From: Megascapheus bottae
Taxonomy: Eukaryota > Chordata > Mammalia > Rodentia > Geomyidae
Length of the DNA: 64,000 nucleotides
Direction: 5' to 3'
Assembly (NCBI GenBank): GCA_024803745.1
Contig: JANJXV010000130.1
Span: 734,501 to 798,500, forward strand
Shown here: piece after piece, positions 23,000 to 34,330 of the stretch
Layout of the letters: each line of letters opens with the position of its first letter
Numbering within the stretch: position 1 is the stretch's first letter
Made by a program: the position numbers and the translations under genes
Notes under the pieces: generated by a model
Seen by the model: only the letters and a program-made list of their open reading frames with translations
Databases searched by the model: none
Told to the model about the DNA's origin: nothing

Positions 23000-24296
23000 G
23001 ATAAGGTTAATGGTGCTCTTCCAGAGATGGCGGGGTCACTTTGAAAATTAATCCTGTTTTATTTTCTTTCCTCTAGAATGTGGGCTTATAAATGAGCAGA
23101 TTCAAAATCAGAGAAGAGAAGCCAACAGCAGTTCCTGGCAAGGGATCTGTAAGCATTACCACATCCCCTTTTAGGCTGACATCATCTTATTGCCCATCTC
23201 TTGGCAAGGTCTTGTCAACTTGAAGATTGGCAGATAGGAGAAAGAACACAGCAAGAAACCAAGGGATGTGAAAGCTTGGTGCCACTGTGTTCACAATGTC
23301 TAACCTGAGTCCTGGTGGAGGCCTTGCTCATTCCTAGTCTAGTTACAGACTGCAGCTATGAGCAATGATTTGGTTTGGGGCTCAGGGGTTGTTGGGGGGA
23401 GTGCTTTTGTTGCCAATATTTGATCTTGGTAGGAGAGGACGTGGAAGCTGAGGTTAGAAAGACAAGAAGCAGTAAGCTATAGGACCATGTAGAAAGAACA
23501 TCTCAGACCAAAGTCATAAGCAGGTTCCAGGGTAATAACTACTCTCTCTGGATGGAAGTGGGTAGTGGGCTCTATAAGAGAAGTGTGGGGGTGGGGGGTA
23601 TGGATAGGACATGGAAACTGTGGTGGAGGGGGGAGTGAACTAGGAATGTGATGGAAGTTTTATGCTAAATATTGTGTGAAGTCATTGGCAAATTCTAAGG
23701 CAAAGCAAAGGGAAGGGGCTATGTTATTCTCAGAGCCTGGCCTATATAACCAGTACTCAAACATGGGATGAATGAGCTGAGATAATGCACAGAAGTGTTT
23801 TTCAAGCAGTGAAGTATTGCAGAAAATTTTGAGATCACAAAACTATTGCAGACTTCTAGGTAGCAAGGAGGGAAAGCGAGAAGCATCTGATTCGTAGAAC
23901 ACCCCATCCCTGTGAAAATCACTCCGAGCCACATCAAGATGCAAAGCTGGCAAGAGCCCCACCCACACAGACTTCTGAAGAAATCACCAGCAAGGAATTC
24001 TTTCTTGTCCACCAGAGACAGAACAGGAAGGTGAAGAAGGGCAGGGCAGGGGGGTGGAGAGGGAAAGCCCTGAGAGCTGAGATCTGTGTGGCTCTGGTGT
24101 GGAGGAAGTAGGTTCTAATGAAGTACTGACTTCCCCACTGACCTCTTCTCCACAATGCAGCTGCTTTATTAGAGCCACTTGGTGGCTGGGATAGCCAGAG
24201 TTGTGACTGAAGAAGGAATGAACAGTGGGACCTTGTTGCAAAGAAGATGTGAGCTGGAAAGTGGGGGGAAGGGTAGTTCAGGATACAGGGTGTGCC
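23000..24296. other. Unassigned DNA
   Basis: Non-coding sequence without firm matches. 23450-23720 (G-rich, 'gtcattggcaaattctaagg') is faintly L2-like. Open frames on the minus strand near 23719-24326 have no recognisable domain. Confidence 0.35.
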
Positions 24297-24328
24297 ACAC
24301 ACACACACACGCACACACACACACACAG
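24297..24328. repeat. (CA)n microsatellite
   Basis: About 16 CA units with one CG interruption. Confidence 0.95.
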
Positions 24329-24849
24329 AGCAGCAGTTTGGAGCAGTAGAAATTTTGTCCTTTGGCTCATGTTGAATGTGCTGTTTGGAAATGCCATGCT
24401 AAGGAATCCATGGTTGTAACAAATTCATGGATACATTTTCACTTTCATGTCAGGGAGACAAAGAGCTGGACTCTGCCCACGCTTAGCTATAGCCGGCAGG
24501 TTTCAGCACTCTGGACAGCAGCCAGGCGGGTTCATCAGCCCTCCCTTAGGTGGTGATGAAGATTCACCAAGACTCCCAGGCTCAATGGGGAAAGCCAGGA
24601 AAACCCACCCATAGTGTCAATTGGCAAACATCAAGCCTTGCCTGACCCTGTTTCCATTTCCAAGAGAATTAAAGAGGAATTAAAATCCAACAATCTGGGA
24701 TATAGGAAAATAATTTCTTACCGTACTTGAAATGTGCCGTTGCACTAAAATTACATGGAAAGTGCACATATTTTCAAAAGATTTATGATGAGAAAGAGGA
24801 GGAAAAACTCTAAAAAGCAGTTGGTAGGCTGTCAATAAAACTCAAAGAA

Positions 24850-25040
24850 ACATGAACTTGTTGAGAAGTGGTTAAATAAATGGAACTACCTTCATATGGT
24901 AGAATACTATGCAGTCATTAAAACTGTTTCCAAAAACTCAACAATGACCTGGAGAAACACTTCAAGTACCAATTTTGAAAATGAGGGCTTTTTAAAAACA
25001 ATATATAATGCAGAATCTCAATCTATGCATGAATGTTCAC
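24850..25040 (+). mobile_element. Old L1 (L1M-type) 3' fragment
   Basis: Contains the L1M 3' phrase in order: 'gtggttaaataaatggaact', 'gtagaatactatgcagtcat', 'taaaactgtttccaaaaact'. The same segment appears in reverse at 32940-33300. Confidence 0.65.
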
Positions 25041-25044
25041 AATA

Positions 25045-25159
25045 GCTTAATTCCTTCCTTTCTTCTCTCTTTCCTTCCCTTTCCTCTTCTCCCCTTTCTC
25101 CACCATCCCTCTTCACCTCCCTTCTCCCCTCTCTCCTCCTCCCTTCAGCCCCTCCCATT
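25045..25159. repeat. Pyrimidine-rich (CCTT)n-like tract
   Basis: Degenerate CTTT/CCTT/CTCC run abutting the tail side of a minus-strand old SINE, repeating the arrangement seen at 18365. Confidence 0.75.
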
Positions 25160-25300
25160 TTCTCTAGGGTTTGAACTCAGGGCCTTTCAATATGCTATGC
25201 AAATGGCATACTACTTGAACCATGCCCTTTTTTGTTGTTGTTTTTAAGATAAGGGCTCACTTTTTTTTGCCATCTTTCTATCTATACTTCCCAGGTTGAC
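25160..25300 (-). mobile_element. Old ID-like SINE fragment with T-rich tail
   Basis: 'gggtttgaactcagggcctt' and 'actacttgaaccatgccc' are the reverse of an ID-like monomer. A B1-like remnant ('ttgccatctttctatctata') follows. Confidence 0.45.
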
Positions 25301-25469
25301 AAATGTGTACCACCATTACTATCTATGTCAAGACGATGTCTTAAACTTCCTGCAGGGCCAGCATTGAACTATATATAATCTTCCCAACCGATGCCTATTG
25401 AGTAGCTAGATAGTGGGCAGCAGACCCTACACTAGACTATCAGCTTTGTACATGCTGTATGATTCTGTT

Positions 25470-25735
25470 TATATACCTTTTTTAAAATTATAGTTACATA
25501 TGCACTTATGGGGTACAAAATGGTATGAGCGTTGGATGACTAAGTCAAGCTAATTAATAGAGGAGTTGTCTCAAAAGTGTTCAGGGAGTTTTTGTGAGAG
25601 CATTTGCAAATGTACTCTCAGTGATCTGGAAATGTACCTATGCTCAAGTATTAGCTATTTCACCAGGTTCTGTAACAGATCTCCAAAATGAATAATAAAT
25701 AATTCATGCTTACTCCTTCTGTCTAACCAAGGCTT
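25470..25735 (-). mobile_element. Old L1-type fragment
   Basis: 'tatgcacttatggggtacaa', 'ggatgactaagtcaagctaa' and the end 'ctccttctgtctaacc' follow the order of a well-known degraded L1 segment ('cttatggggtacatgtgat' to 'ccttctatctaactg'). Confidence 0.5.
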
Positions 25736-25900
25736 TATGCCTTATGATTGGCCAATGGCAAGACTAAAGAGAAGCAAATTGGAGTGTTCCAGAGCCTGCA
25801 GATGGAGTAGAGGTTGTGAGGACTGGGGCAACACCAGGGTGTTGATTTCTGTATTTGGGTTTTGTCTGGCCCATGCCTGTATGTGTCAGATAAAACTACA

Positions 25901-25906
<6 letters not shown>

Positions 25907-25988
<82 letters not shown>
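25907..25988. repeat. (CT)41 microsatellite
   Basis: 82 bp of uninterrupted CT. A perfect homopurine-homopyrimidine mirror repeat and therefore a likely length-polymorphic, triplex-prone site. It produces artefactual Ser-Leu and Arg-Glu open frames. Confidence 0.98.
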
Positions 25989-25991
<3 letters not shown>

Positions 25992-27489
25992 CCAAGGCAC
26001 GAGAGACGTCTTTTTTTTTCTTTTTTTCAAACTTCTTACAAGCCTATAATTGTTTCAAAGTTAAAAGTTAAGGGTAGCAGTACATGCTAAAGACACCTCA
26101 GTTTTGCTTTAAAAGATTAAAGAAAAAGAAATGCAAATTTTAGCTGAAAGGAAACATTTCATTATATTAACTGTGATGGGGATTTTTTTTGAGAGTTAAT
26201 GGAATAATGGTCATTTACATATTCTTTCTTACCCATATTTTCTTTTCTAATTTTCTAGGGTAAATATATATCACTGTGGGAATCCCAGAGGGATTGAGGA
26301 ATATTTGATGGAGGAAAATAAATACATGCCAGGCAATAAAAACATATAACTATTATTTGTTTAAAAAGAGACTGACTAAAAATGTATAAAAGGCAGAGAA
26401 GAAAAAACACTGGAAATACAAAAATTTATGAGCAAAATGGAATTATCCGTTAAACACAATGGGAAACCATGGGGTCTAAAACCAATGCTGTGCAGGACCA
26501 ATGCAAAAACCTTGCTCAGAAGACAGTCAAAGAACAATGACACAAAATCATCATCAATAAAACAGAAGATGTGGGGAACCAAATTTAGAGATTCAGCATG
26601 CCGCCAACTGGTGTTTCTAAAAAGCAACCCTTTAAAAAAAATAGGACAAAATCAGAGAGATAAAATGGAAAAATACCTTCCACATTTCTGGATGACCCAA
26701 ATTCATCATTTGAATAGAGACCATGAATGCCACTCGTTAGAAATAATCCCATAACTGTTCTAGAATTTCAAGGGCAAATTCAAAAGTTTGTTCCACATAG
26801 CTGGGTGTAGCAAGCTACAACAAGACAGCACACAACAAGATGGCTTACCTAGAAAGACTAAAATGCCACACTGGGCTCACACTTTTCTCCTACAGCATTA
26901 AGTTTGAGGAGGGAGGGTTTATTTTTCTTCTCACCCACTGCATTTCTAAGTGGCTCATGACAACCACCTCGACCCAGCCACCTCGATAACCAGCAGTAAA
27001 ATTTATTAAATAAAACCACTGCTCATTACTGATTAAATCAGCACAAAACCCACTTGCCTCAGTATAACTTTATAATATCTCCAAACAGTGGCTATCAGCA
27101 TAGGAATAGATGGTCTTAGCCCCTGTTATCATGCACAGTATGGCTATTTTGCTCAACTTGAAGGGTTCTGCTAAATAAGGGACTAAGAAGAAAATGACCC
27201 TTGCTTCTCTGAGATGTAACTGCCTCCTTAGAGAGCAAAGGAAGATTGGAAATCCTAAGTATATTCCAAAAGTGAGAAGTTACAAAACCACTGGGGCGAC
27301 ATGTGTCTATGCATTTGAAAGGGAACGATTAGGACACCTAAAGAAAAAAATTCTTTCACGGGAGCAGTAACAACATTGAAACAAAAACATCCACAAGTGA
27401 ATGGGCAACACACACACAGGGTTCACACTTGCTATGTGAACGCATTGCACTTGAGTCAGGCCACCAGCCCTTTTTGCATGGGTTATCTT
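25989..27489. other. Unassigned DNA
   Basis: A plus-strand open frame at 26428-26754 (108 codons, Lys/Asn-rich) has no recognisable domain and no reading-frame context. The rest is AT-rich non-coding sequence without named repeats. Confidence 0.35.
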
Positions 27490-27705
27490 TGAAGATAAAG
27501 GCCTGCTTTCTGCCTTGTAGCAGCCTGGACTGTGATCTTTCTATCTGTGCTTCCCCTGTGGCCAGGATAATTGGCATGTACCATTGAATTCAGCCACTTG
27601 AGATAAAGGCTCAGACTCTCCCCTCCTCCTCCCCAGGGCTGGCCTCAAACCACAATCCTCCTATTTCTCACTCCTAAGTAGCAAAGATCATACCCTGCCT
27701 GGCTG
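27490..27705 (-). mobile_element. Two tandem old B1-like SINE remnants
   Basis: Two reverse 7SL-like units: 27490-27595 ('cagcctggactgtgatcttt') and 27600-27705 ('ctggcctcaaaccacaatcc', 'cctgcctggct'). Strongly diverged. Confidence 0.5.
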
Positions 27706-28379
27706 AAAAGGAGCATTATTTAGGATCAAATGGGAGATAATTTGTAACAAAAAGTGTATGAAAGTAACTCTACAAGCTGGGGTTATACACCATCCTTATT
27801 TTCTCCTTCTTGGCCTGCTCTTATTATATAACTTTTCCACAATTTATTTGTACTGCTTTTATAATCAAGCAGGGGGGAAAAAGCCATGTTATTTTTGAAG
27901 AAAGCAGGATCTCAGAGGTCACAGTGACTTTATGCTATTTGTCCTCTGTGCATCTGGAGAAATAACTCTTTGATTTTGGCCCTAGGCACTTTGAACATAT
28001 GAGCACAAGACCTACGAAAGGTTTATTCTGGGACAAGTCAGCACAATTGCTCTCAGTCCTGAAGACGATGCTCAAACCTTCTGTCCTTGCTCGGGGTCAG
28101 TGCGTCCATCCACCTACTCATCCATGCAAAGAGAAATGACTAGAGAAGGAGCCGGGTGCTCTGAGCACCCCCAAAGCAGATCACGCCACAGCAGCAAGAC
28201 AAACATGCAAACAAACACAGCCCCGTGTGAATTAGAATACATAGGAGAGTCAAGGCATGCAGCCATGTGGAAGAAAAAGAAGGGTGCCTGGAATATTCAT
28301 ACAGTATTATTAGCCCTGGGTCTTGAAGGATAGAGAACCAGGTGGGTGGGCGAGGTGGAGAAGATATTCACGGTGCAGC
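27706..28379. other. Unassigned DNA
   Basis: No repeat or gene recognised; short open frames only. Confidence 0.4.
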
Positions 28380-28466
28380 ACACAGAGAAAGAGAGAGACA
28401 GAGAGACAGAGAAACAGAGAGAGAGACAGAGACAGACAGAGACAGGGAGAGAGGAAGGAAGGAGAG
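28380..28466. repeat. GAGA/GACA purine-rich simple repeat
   Basis: Interleaved GAGA, GACA and GGAA words over about 85 bp. Confidence 0.9.
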
Positions 28467-28865
28467 ACAAATGAAGATGAGGTGGCAATGTTACTACTGG
28501 AACCCTAAAAATTGGAAAGTGAGTAGGAGGATGTGCAAGTTAGGATCCTTTGGTGATAAATCACAAAAATTGGGGAGCTCACTGGAAGAATGTAGGACAG
28601 CTCTTACAAGAACCAAAGAAGTGAAAGAATTAGGCTCAGGAAATGCAGCTTTAGGAAGCTTGTGGAAAGCTAGGTTGGTCTCATGGGAAACCTGCAACAG
28701 GGTGGAACTCCTGCAATCAGTCCAGTGTTCCTCGGAGGGGGAATTTTAATGGCAGCCAACCATTGGCTGGAGGAAGGGGTGAAGGTTGACTGACAGTGGA
28801 GGCTGTCTAAGTGGGGCAACTTCACCTTCCAATGACAAGTCAAGCCCCACCCCCTTCCTTCCAAG

Positions 28866-29067
28866 CTGTGGTTCTCAACCAAGCGCGCATTTTTCCCACC
28901 CAGGAAATATTCGGAAATTCTTTCAAATGACTTTTACTTTCTAAAAAGTAGCAGTGAAGAGAGGTGCTACTGTCATCTACTGGGCATAGGCCAGGACACT
29001 CCTCCATATCCTGCAATGCTCAGGCTAGCCCCAGAACCCGTGATTCAGCGCAGGAGGTGAGAAATCA
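28866..29067 (+). mobile_element. MER20-like hAT-Charlie DNA transposon
   Basis: Starts 'ctgtggttctcaaccaagcg', has 'gaggtgctactgtcatctac' and 'catcctgcaatgctcaggct'-like blocks (ctccatatcctgcaatgctc here) in MER20 order, and ends 'ggaggtgagaaatcat', the mirror of the 5' terminus. Both termini survive over about 200 bp, close to the family's usual length of about 220 bp. Non-autonomous, no coding capacity. Confidence 0.75.
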
Positions 29068-29354
29068 TTTTGGATTTGAAGGAGGAAAAACAACAACAAC
29101 AACAAAACCCCCTGAGCTCGACAGAGAGACAGAAACAACAGAAGTCCATCAGGTAAAAAAAAATGGATGGAAGGACGGAACAAACCATGAGATGATAAGG
29201 AGGAGGGGAAATGAGATGGTGAGGGAGGTTCAGGTGTTTGAGGATGATGAAGGTCATGGAAGAGAACTGATGGGCGGGGCAAGTGTGAGTGTGTTCGTAT
29301 CCATGGCACTGCCTTTGTAATTATATGGCTTTAGACTCCTTACCAATTCCTTGC
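29068..29354. other. Unassigned DNA
   Basis: A (CAA)n run at 29091-29106 and G/A-rich sequence. Open frames on both strands overlap it without recognisable products. Confidence 0.4.
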
Positions 29355-29480
29355 CTGCTACTTATCAGCAGCTTCCTTAGGGATAGGACTCATCTGTTTT
29401 CTTTATCATTGCATTCAAATACCTGGAAAGATGTCTGGCACATAATACAGGATCTTCAAAGTACTTGCTGACAGAATGGA
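29355..29480 (+). mobile_element. L2 3' end fragment
   Basis: 'ccttagggataggactcatc', 'aaatacctggaaagatgtct' and 'ggcacataatacaggatctt' follow the L2 3' terminal order. Confidence 0.6.
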
Positions 29481-29899
29481 CAGATTAGATATAGTTAGAG
29501 TCCTGGATGTAGATTGATTGGTAAATGATAGGTTGATGTTGACAGAGAATGTAGAAAGATGGGAGAGGAATAAATGAACTAAGGGTACACTTAGCAATAC
29601 TTCGTGCACAAGGGAAGAGTTGTAGGTTATATTCTTACAGGTGGTCTGTCAGATTCTTCTCTCCAAACCACTGCGAAGCAAGCTAGCATTTGAGCACACA
29701 GCAGAAGACTCCAGCTGACTAAGCCCCATAATTCTTGGACTTTCCAGGTCCTGGCTGAGCCACATGGTATGTGGCTGTCACATTCTGACCTGCACAGGGT
29801 GCTCAAATAGGCCTGTGCAGGAAGTGCTCTGTCCCAGGAAGGCAGAGACAAGCTACTAGAATGACTTCAAGGCAGTGTCTTGTCTGTGTAGCCTACTAG
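29481..29899. other. Unassigned DNA
   Basis: Nothing recognised between the two L2 fragments. Confidence 0.4.
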
Positions 29900-30130
29900 T
29901 TGTTTATTTATCAAATATATGTATGGTGTCAGCCTACCATGTGCCTGGCACAGCGGCAGATACAAAAGATCCATTGGTTAAAAAGATGCAGCAAAGGTAG
30001 TCTTTACTGCTATGGTCTTTAAAATCAATGGGAAGAGGCAGAGAATAAATGGGTCAACAGAGACATATGCAATGATAAATGGTGACAAGCAATATAATTA
30101 CATAATCAGAATATAGATAAATAACGAAGA
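29900..30130 (-). mobile_element. L2 fragment
   Basis: 'taccatgtgcctggcacagc' followed by 'gaggcagagaataaatgggt' and 'aatgataaatggtgacaagc' is the reverse L2 3' region (the 'gtgccaggcact ... agacaataaacaagtaaac' order). Confidence 0.6.
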
Positions 30131-31235
30131 AGGAAACTGGCTAGAACCCTATCATACAAGCACACAAGGTCAGGTCAAGGACAGTCTGTGAGAATCTGGT
30201 AGTTTCATACCAGAACAGGAATGGAGTCGATGTGTAGGAAATTAAAAAGTAGCCATTTAAACAATATCCACTACAGACATCATGGTGCAAAGCTTGCTCC
30301 ATGTATATGCCATGGCCAACATGATCACAAACCAAATGACCCTCTTCCCTGAGATTTTTCCAGAGACTGGAGGGACTCTGAACAGAAAGTGGTCCCTGAG
30401 GAAAAGTGCAGGCCAACGTTGCTCTTCAAACTCCTGGAAACCCTGCTCCAAGCCAATGCCAAAAATAATCCTATTAGTCACATTCGAAGTGCTAAGCAGA
30501 AACAAAAAGAAATCAAAATTAATTTCAATTCTTTACAGTGACAGCAGCAATTAAGGTGACAAGATTATGGAAATTATCGCCACCGAGGGAGATCTTTGCC
30601 CATGAGGGGGAAAAATAACCAGTAAAACAGGAGAAGTAAGAAACAGGGATTTGAACTGGGTTATGAAAAAAAAAACCTATGGGCCACCAATTCTCTGGGA
30701 ACTAGAAATGGCCATTTCGCCATGCAATGATAGTTTACTCTGCCGTGACTGTAACTCTGCCTTGGTGGTGGAAAGCGACTGAGGTTTGTAAAGTTTGCAC
30801 ATTCATATAGTAAGATTTTTGCTTTTCATAAGGTGATACTCAAGCAGGTTGTCTCCACTTCTTTGTCTGCTGCCTGGTCCTCTCTCTTTTGAGAACCATA
30901 CCTTTCTCTGTGCTTTCTCCTTTCTTACTGATCCCATCCACAGCAACCTGGGGTTATAGAGGAGTGTTACAAAGCACTCAACACCATACTTCCTAACCAG
31001 TACTGCTGTTTCCTGAGGAACACTAGGAAACCTAGAAAAGACAGAGAGGCAAGCCTGTGGCTTTACTTCTTCAGGAACTTTACTAGACCAGGAGATGAAG
31101 GGGCACTTCTGGTGAAAGTAGTAAATACCGTCTGTTCAGTCTGTTGTTACCCATCTACCACCCTCTAGTCTCTGTACTGTCCAGAGAGCCTCGACCCATG
31201 TGTCTTAGGAAAAGGCATTTAACTCATGCTCTGTA
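30131..31235. other. Unassigned DNA
   Basis: About 1.1 kb with opposing open frames of about 90 codons (30141-30554). No domain, repeat or splice pair that I can name. Confidence 0.35.
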
Positions 31236-31412
31236 GAACCACTCATCCATGCACTCACGCATCCATTGATGTATCCATCATTCATTTAGCCATTCAACCA
31301 TCCATCCATGTATCATCAATACATGCATGCATGGATCCATCCATGCAGCAACCCATCTATCCACACACGCATCTGTCCATCATCCACCCACCCATCTATC
31401 TATGCACTTACC
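31236..31412. repeat. Degenerate (ATCC)n/(CATC)n repeat
   Basis: About 180 bp of CATC/ATCC words ('ccatccatccatg', 'gcatgcatggatccatcc') with frequent substitutions: an ageing tetranucleotide array. Confidence 0.85.
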
Positions 31413-31424
31413 CAACAGTTGTTT

Positions 31425-31700
31425 ATTAACCAGTGTGATGAGAAGGGAGGAATGGTAGAAATTTTCAATTGGATGCTCTCATAGGAAAGGACATGACAGA
31501 AATAGACGTATGAATAACCAGGTCTAGAGAGGGACCAATTCAAGGCCCTTGTGCTACCTGTATTGGAAAAAGCGAAGAGGAGGGTGGCCAGGTAAGAAGA
31601 GAGGAGGGCCTATAAACTAAGGCCAGGGAGCTGCTGGGGATAGAATAGATTATGTAGGACCTATAGCCATTTCAAACATGAAGTTTGAGCAATCATTTCA
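31425..31700 (-). mobile_element. L2 fragment
   Basis: 'aggagggtggccaggtaaga', 'aaactaaggccagggagctg' and 'tatgtaggacctatagccat' follow the reverse L2 3' coding/UTR order. Confidence 0.55.
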
Positions 31701-31734
31701 TATTCACATTTCAGCCAAGCTCTCCCCCCCCCAC

Positions 31735-31905
31735 ACACACACTGTTGGTCTATCAAGTAGATTCAACCATAATAACAGTATTTATCATCGAAACCACTGT
31801 TATTGTTGTTCCATTGGAGACTCGAGAACAATGAAGCAAGCAGAGAAAGTAATTTCCCCAAGGTCAAGGTCACCAAAATGGGAAGGAACACAGTCAGGAT
31901 CCCAT
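31735..31905 (-). mobile_element. MIR fragment
   Basis: 'gagaaagtaatttccccaag' and 'gtcaccaaaatgggaaggaa' correspond to the reverse MIR core; a short CA run lies at its left edge. Confidence 0.6.
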
Positions 31906-32029
31906 TAGAAGGTTGTCGACCTGAGATGATTAGAGAGATTTTTCTGTCTCCAGATATCTGTGCTGTATAACCTCTTGCTGGGTTAAGCATTGTTCTGCTT
32001 GTTTTCTTTCTTGTAGTTGAAGTTGCAGG

Positions 32030-32265
32030 TACAGAGTCCCCAGTCTCATCCTGATTCAGGGTCTGGGAGCTGTCCCTAAGCCTCTTTGTGCTCAAAACTA
32101 GCATTCTACCCCTCCAGCCACAGCACCACTTCTAGTTTTTGAGTGGTTAGTTGGAGATATGAGTCTCATAGGGGCTTTTCTACCTGGGCTGCCTTTGAAC
32201 CACGATCCACAGATCTCTGCCTCCTGAGTAGCTAGGATCACAGGTGTGAGCCACCAGTGCCCGGT
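32030..32265 (-). mobile_element. B1-like/tRNA-like composite SINE
   Basis: Right monomer in reverse ('cagggtctgggagctgtccc', 'ccagccacagcaccacttct'), linker 'ttagttggagatatgagtct', then 7SL-like half ('gagtagctaggatcacaggt') ending 'ccaccagtgcccggt'. Near full length. Confidence 0.85.
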
Positions 32266-32611
32266 AGGTGTGGCTGTCTTCCAGGTGATTCCTTGTGCGA
32301 CAAGGAGTCATAGTGGGAAGAGACAGTTGGAGGGAGTTTGGGCCCCAGTTCAGGGCAGGTCTGAGACCGTGCCCAAATCAGCCCTGAACAGAAGCAGGAG
32401 TAACCAAGCAGGTTGTGTTCAAGACAGGATATCATTAGGCTAGGACTGAAGGGATTTATCTCATTTCATATAGGAAAGATTCTGTTGCAGTATTTCTTTT
32501 AATGATATTTATTCTTTTTTAATAATTGCAAATATAATGCATACTGATGGTGGAAATTACCATTACAAATAAATAGAAAAATAGTCTTTTCTGTTTGTTT
32601 GTACGTGTTCT
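32266..32611. other. Unassigned DNA
   Basis: No supported feature; AT-rich after 32490. Confidence 0.4.
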
Positions 32612-32698
32612 ATATCCCTGGCTGTCCTTGAACTTGTGATCCTCTTGTTCTAGCTTCTCTAGTGCTGGGATTACAGGTATGCCCCATCATACTCAGTA
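32612..32698 (-). mobile_element. B1 SINE monomer
   Basis: 'ctggctgtccttgaacttgt' and 'agtgctgggattacaggtat' are the reverse B1 core. Unlike the composite SINEs it has no tRNA-like half. Confidence 0.75.
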
Positions 32699-32761
32699 TT
32701 ACATTCATGCTTAGTAATTCTGTGCTTTTCAATCCAATATAAATCTGCCCCTTCCATGTAT

Positions 32762-32763
<2 letters not shown>

Positions 32764-32808
<45 letters not shown>

Positions 32809-32845
32809 CACGTACACGTACACGTACATAAACACACACACACAC
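32764..32845. repeat. (CA)n microsatellite with ACGT interruption
   Basis: About 21 CA units, then 'cgtacacgtacacgtac', then another short CA run. Confidence 0.95.
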
Positions 32846-32852
32846 TCACCTA

Positions 32853-32935
32853 GACTCTCTGAGCCTCTGTTTTCTTTTCTATAATATGGAGATAAAAATA
32901 TTCACCTTTCAGGGTTACATAATGGATGCTTAATT
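32853..32935 (+). mobile_element. MIR fragment
   Basis: 'ctgagcctctgttttctttt' then 'ataatatggagataaaaata' matches the MIR 'cctcagtttcctcatctgtaaaatggggataataata' region. Confidence 0.7.
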
Positions 32936-32939
32936 ACTT

Positions 32940-33300
32940 ACTCTGTTTGTTTTTCATCCACTTGACATTCTATAATGAACATTTTTCATGTGTCATTAAC
33001 TACTCTTCAAAAACATGACTTTTAATGGCTGCATAATATGTCATCATTTAATGAGCCATAATTTATTTAACTATTCTGCTCTTATTGAACTTTGAAGTGT
33101 TTTCTAATATTTTGCTATGCGAGATAACACTGCATACTCAAATCTTTCTTGACATCTTTTTTATTCCCCCTTAGGATAAACTTCCAAAACAGAAATGACA
33201 CAGAAAAACAGTACATGAATCTTCAATGTTTTTATGCATCTGGTGTCAAATTATTTTCTTGGGGGTGGGGAAATATATATTTCTAATGCCATCTAATGAA
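32940..33300 (-). mobile_element. Old L1 (L1M-type) 3' fragment
   Basis: 'atggctgcataatatgtcat' and 'gccataatttatttaactat' are the reverse of the L1M 3' phrase seen at 24850; 'tctggtgtcaaattattttc' further right fits the same element. Confidence 0.65.
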
Positions 33301-33594
33301 TAGTTATTTCAAATTCAACACACCAGTCAGAGAAGTGCATGTGTCAGTATGTTTGTGGATGGGAAGAAGAAAGATTGAACCCATAGGATGTTTCAGAGCC
33401 ATCCAACCTTTTCTATGTATAGAATACATTCAATACCTTATATGAGAGACTCAGAAATGGATGCACTTTCTAATCACTCCCCCGATGCTAAGAAATCTTC
33501 ATCTTGGGAAAGCCATAATTTCTCATTGGCCAAGTTTTTAAGATTAGTCCATGTCTTAAAAAACAAAACCAAAACAAACTCACTAACTCTTGCA
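33301..33594. other. Unassigned DNA
   Basis: Short open frames only; no recognised repeat. Confidence 0.4.
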
Positions 33595-33910
33595 CTCATC
33601 TGGTCCCTATTGCTGTGTCCCAATCATCCTGACGGGATTGATAATTGTGGCAATTGGCATAAAATGATTGCTACCTGCTGAGGCAATCACTTCCAGCTTC
33701 GGCAGAAGCTGATGAGCAATTCATTATGGAGGACGTAATTGATGTAAAAGCCGAGAGGAAACGTGGGATTTCTCCTAGGATCTCCAGAATTTCGTGCATT
33801 TGACCCTCCCTGGCACCGAATCAGCTGCAGCGAGCAGGAATTTGAGATCGGACCAGGGTGGCAGGGTAAGCATACCATGCAAAGTGCATGCAAATATTTG
33901 CAGAACCTGC
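33595..33910. promoter_or_regulatory. Candidate developmental enhancer (conserved-element-like)
   Basis: Complex, non-repetitive sequence unusually rich in CpG for this window, with a POU octamer ATGCAAAT (33888-33895), CAGCTG E-box (33822-33827), TAATTGAT (33736-33743) and other homeodomain cores near 33640-33725. The lack of a recognised repeat and the motif density resemble deeply conserved enhancers. Conservation is inferred, not measured. Confidence 0.35.
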
Positions 33911-34049
33911 CTTGAACTTGAGGATGTGACCTTGAACAAGAAACCCATGTATGAGACAGCATCGTCTGGATGATGACAACGACCTTGGCATCAAAGCTCA
34001 ACGCTAGCCTCTCCAGTCAGCCATGAAAAAATAAAAAGGGGGCAGAGGA

Positions 34050-34155
34050 AGCTGCAGGTATAGCCCAGTGGTAGAGTGTGTTATTTTGCATGCATAAGTC
34101 CCTGGGTTCAAATCCCAGAATCATCCCTTCCAAACAAACAAACAAAAACAAAGAG
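34050..34155 (+). mobile_element. Monomeric ID-like SINE
   Basis: 'agcccagtggtagagtgtg' (A box) and 'ccctgggttcaaatccca' (B box) with a (CAAA)n tail. Derived from tRNA-Ala but lacking a right monomer. Not a functional tRNA gene: the body is diverged and it carries a retroposon tail. Confidence 0.8.
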
Positions 34156-34199
34156 GTGCAAAACATGTGTTCCAACACAGGCTAGCTATCTAGGCCAGA

Positions 34200-34330
34200 T
34201 CTCTGGAAGTGGACAGCCTGGATTTGATGCCTGCTTTCATTTTCTCCTGCCCTAACTGGGAGAGGCTGTGTAAGATAGCCAGGTCCTGCTTCTCTCTCTA
34301 CAGAAATGGCATTATTACCATGGCTGCTTT
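34200..34330 (+). mobile_element. Possible MIR fragment
   Basis: 'gtggacagcctggatttgat' and 'ctgtgtaagatagccaggtc' loosely follow the MIR tRNA-related and core order. Confidence 0.4.

Noticed and set aside
25735..26090. Open frames with long Ser-Leu or Arg-Glu repeats
   Set aside because: They are translations of the (CT)41 array.
26428..26754. 108-codon Lys/Asn-rich frame, considered as an L1 ORF fragment
   Set aside because: No match to remembered LINE endonuclease, reverse-transcriptase or ORF1 motifs.
31236..31412. Regularly spaced ATCC words, considered as a CRISPR-like or minisatellite array
   Set aside because: Four-base periodicity without constant repeats and variable spacers; a degenerate microsatellite in a mammalian genome.
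34050..34125. tRNA-like sequence with A and B boxes
   Set aside because: It has a (CAAA)n tail and diverged body: an ID-type SINE, not a tRNA gene.
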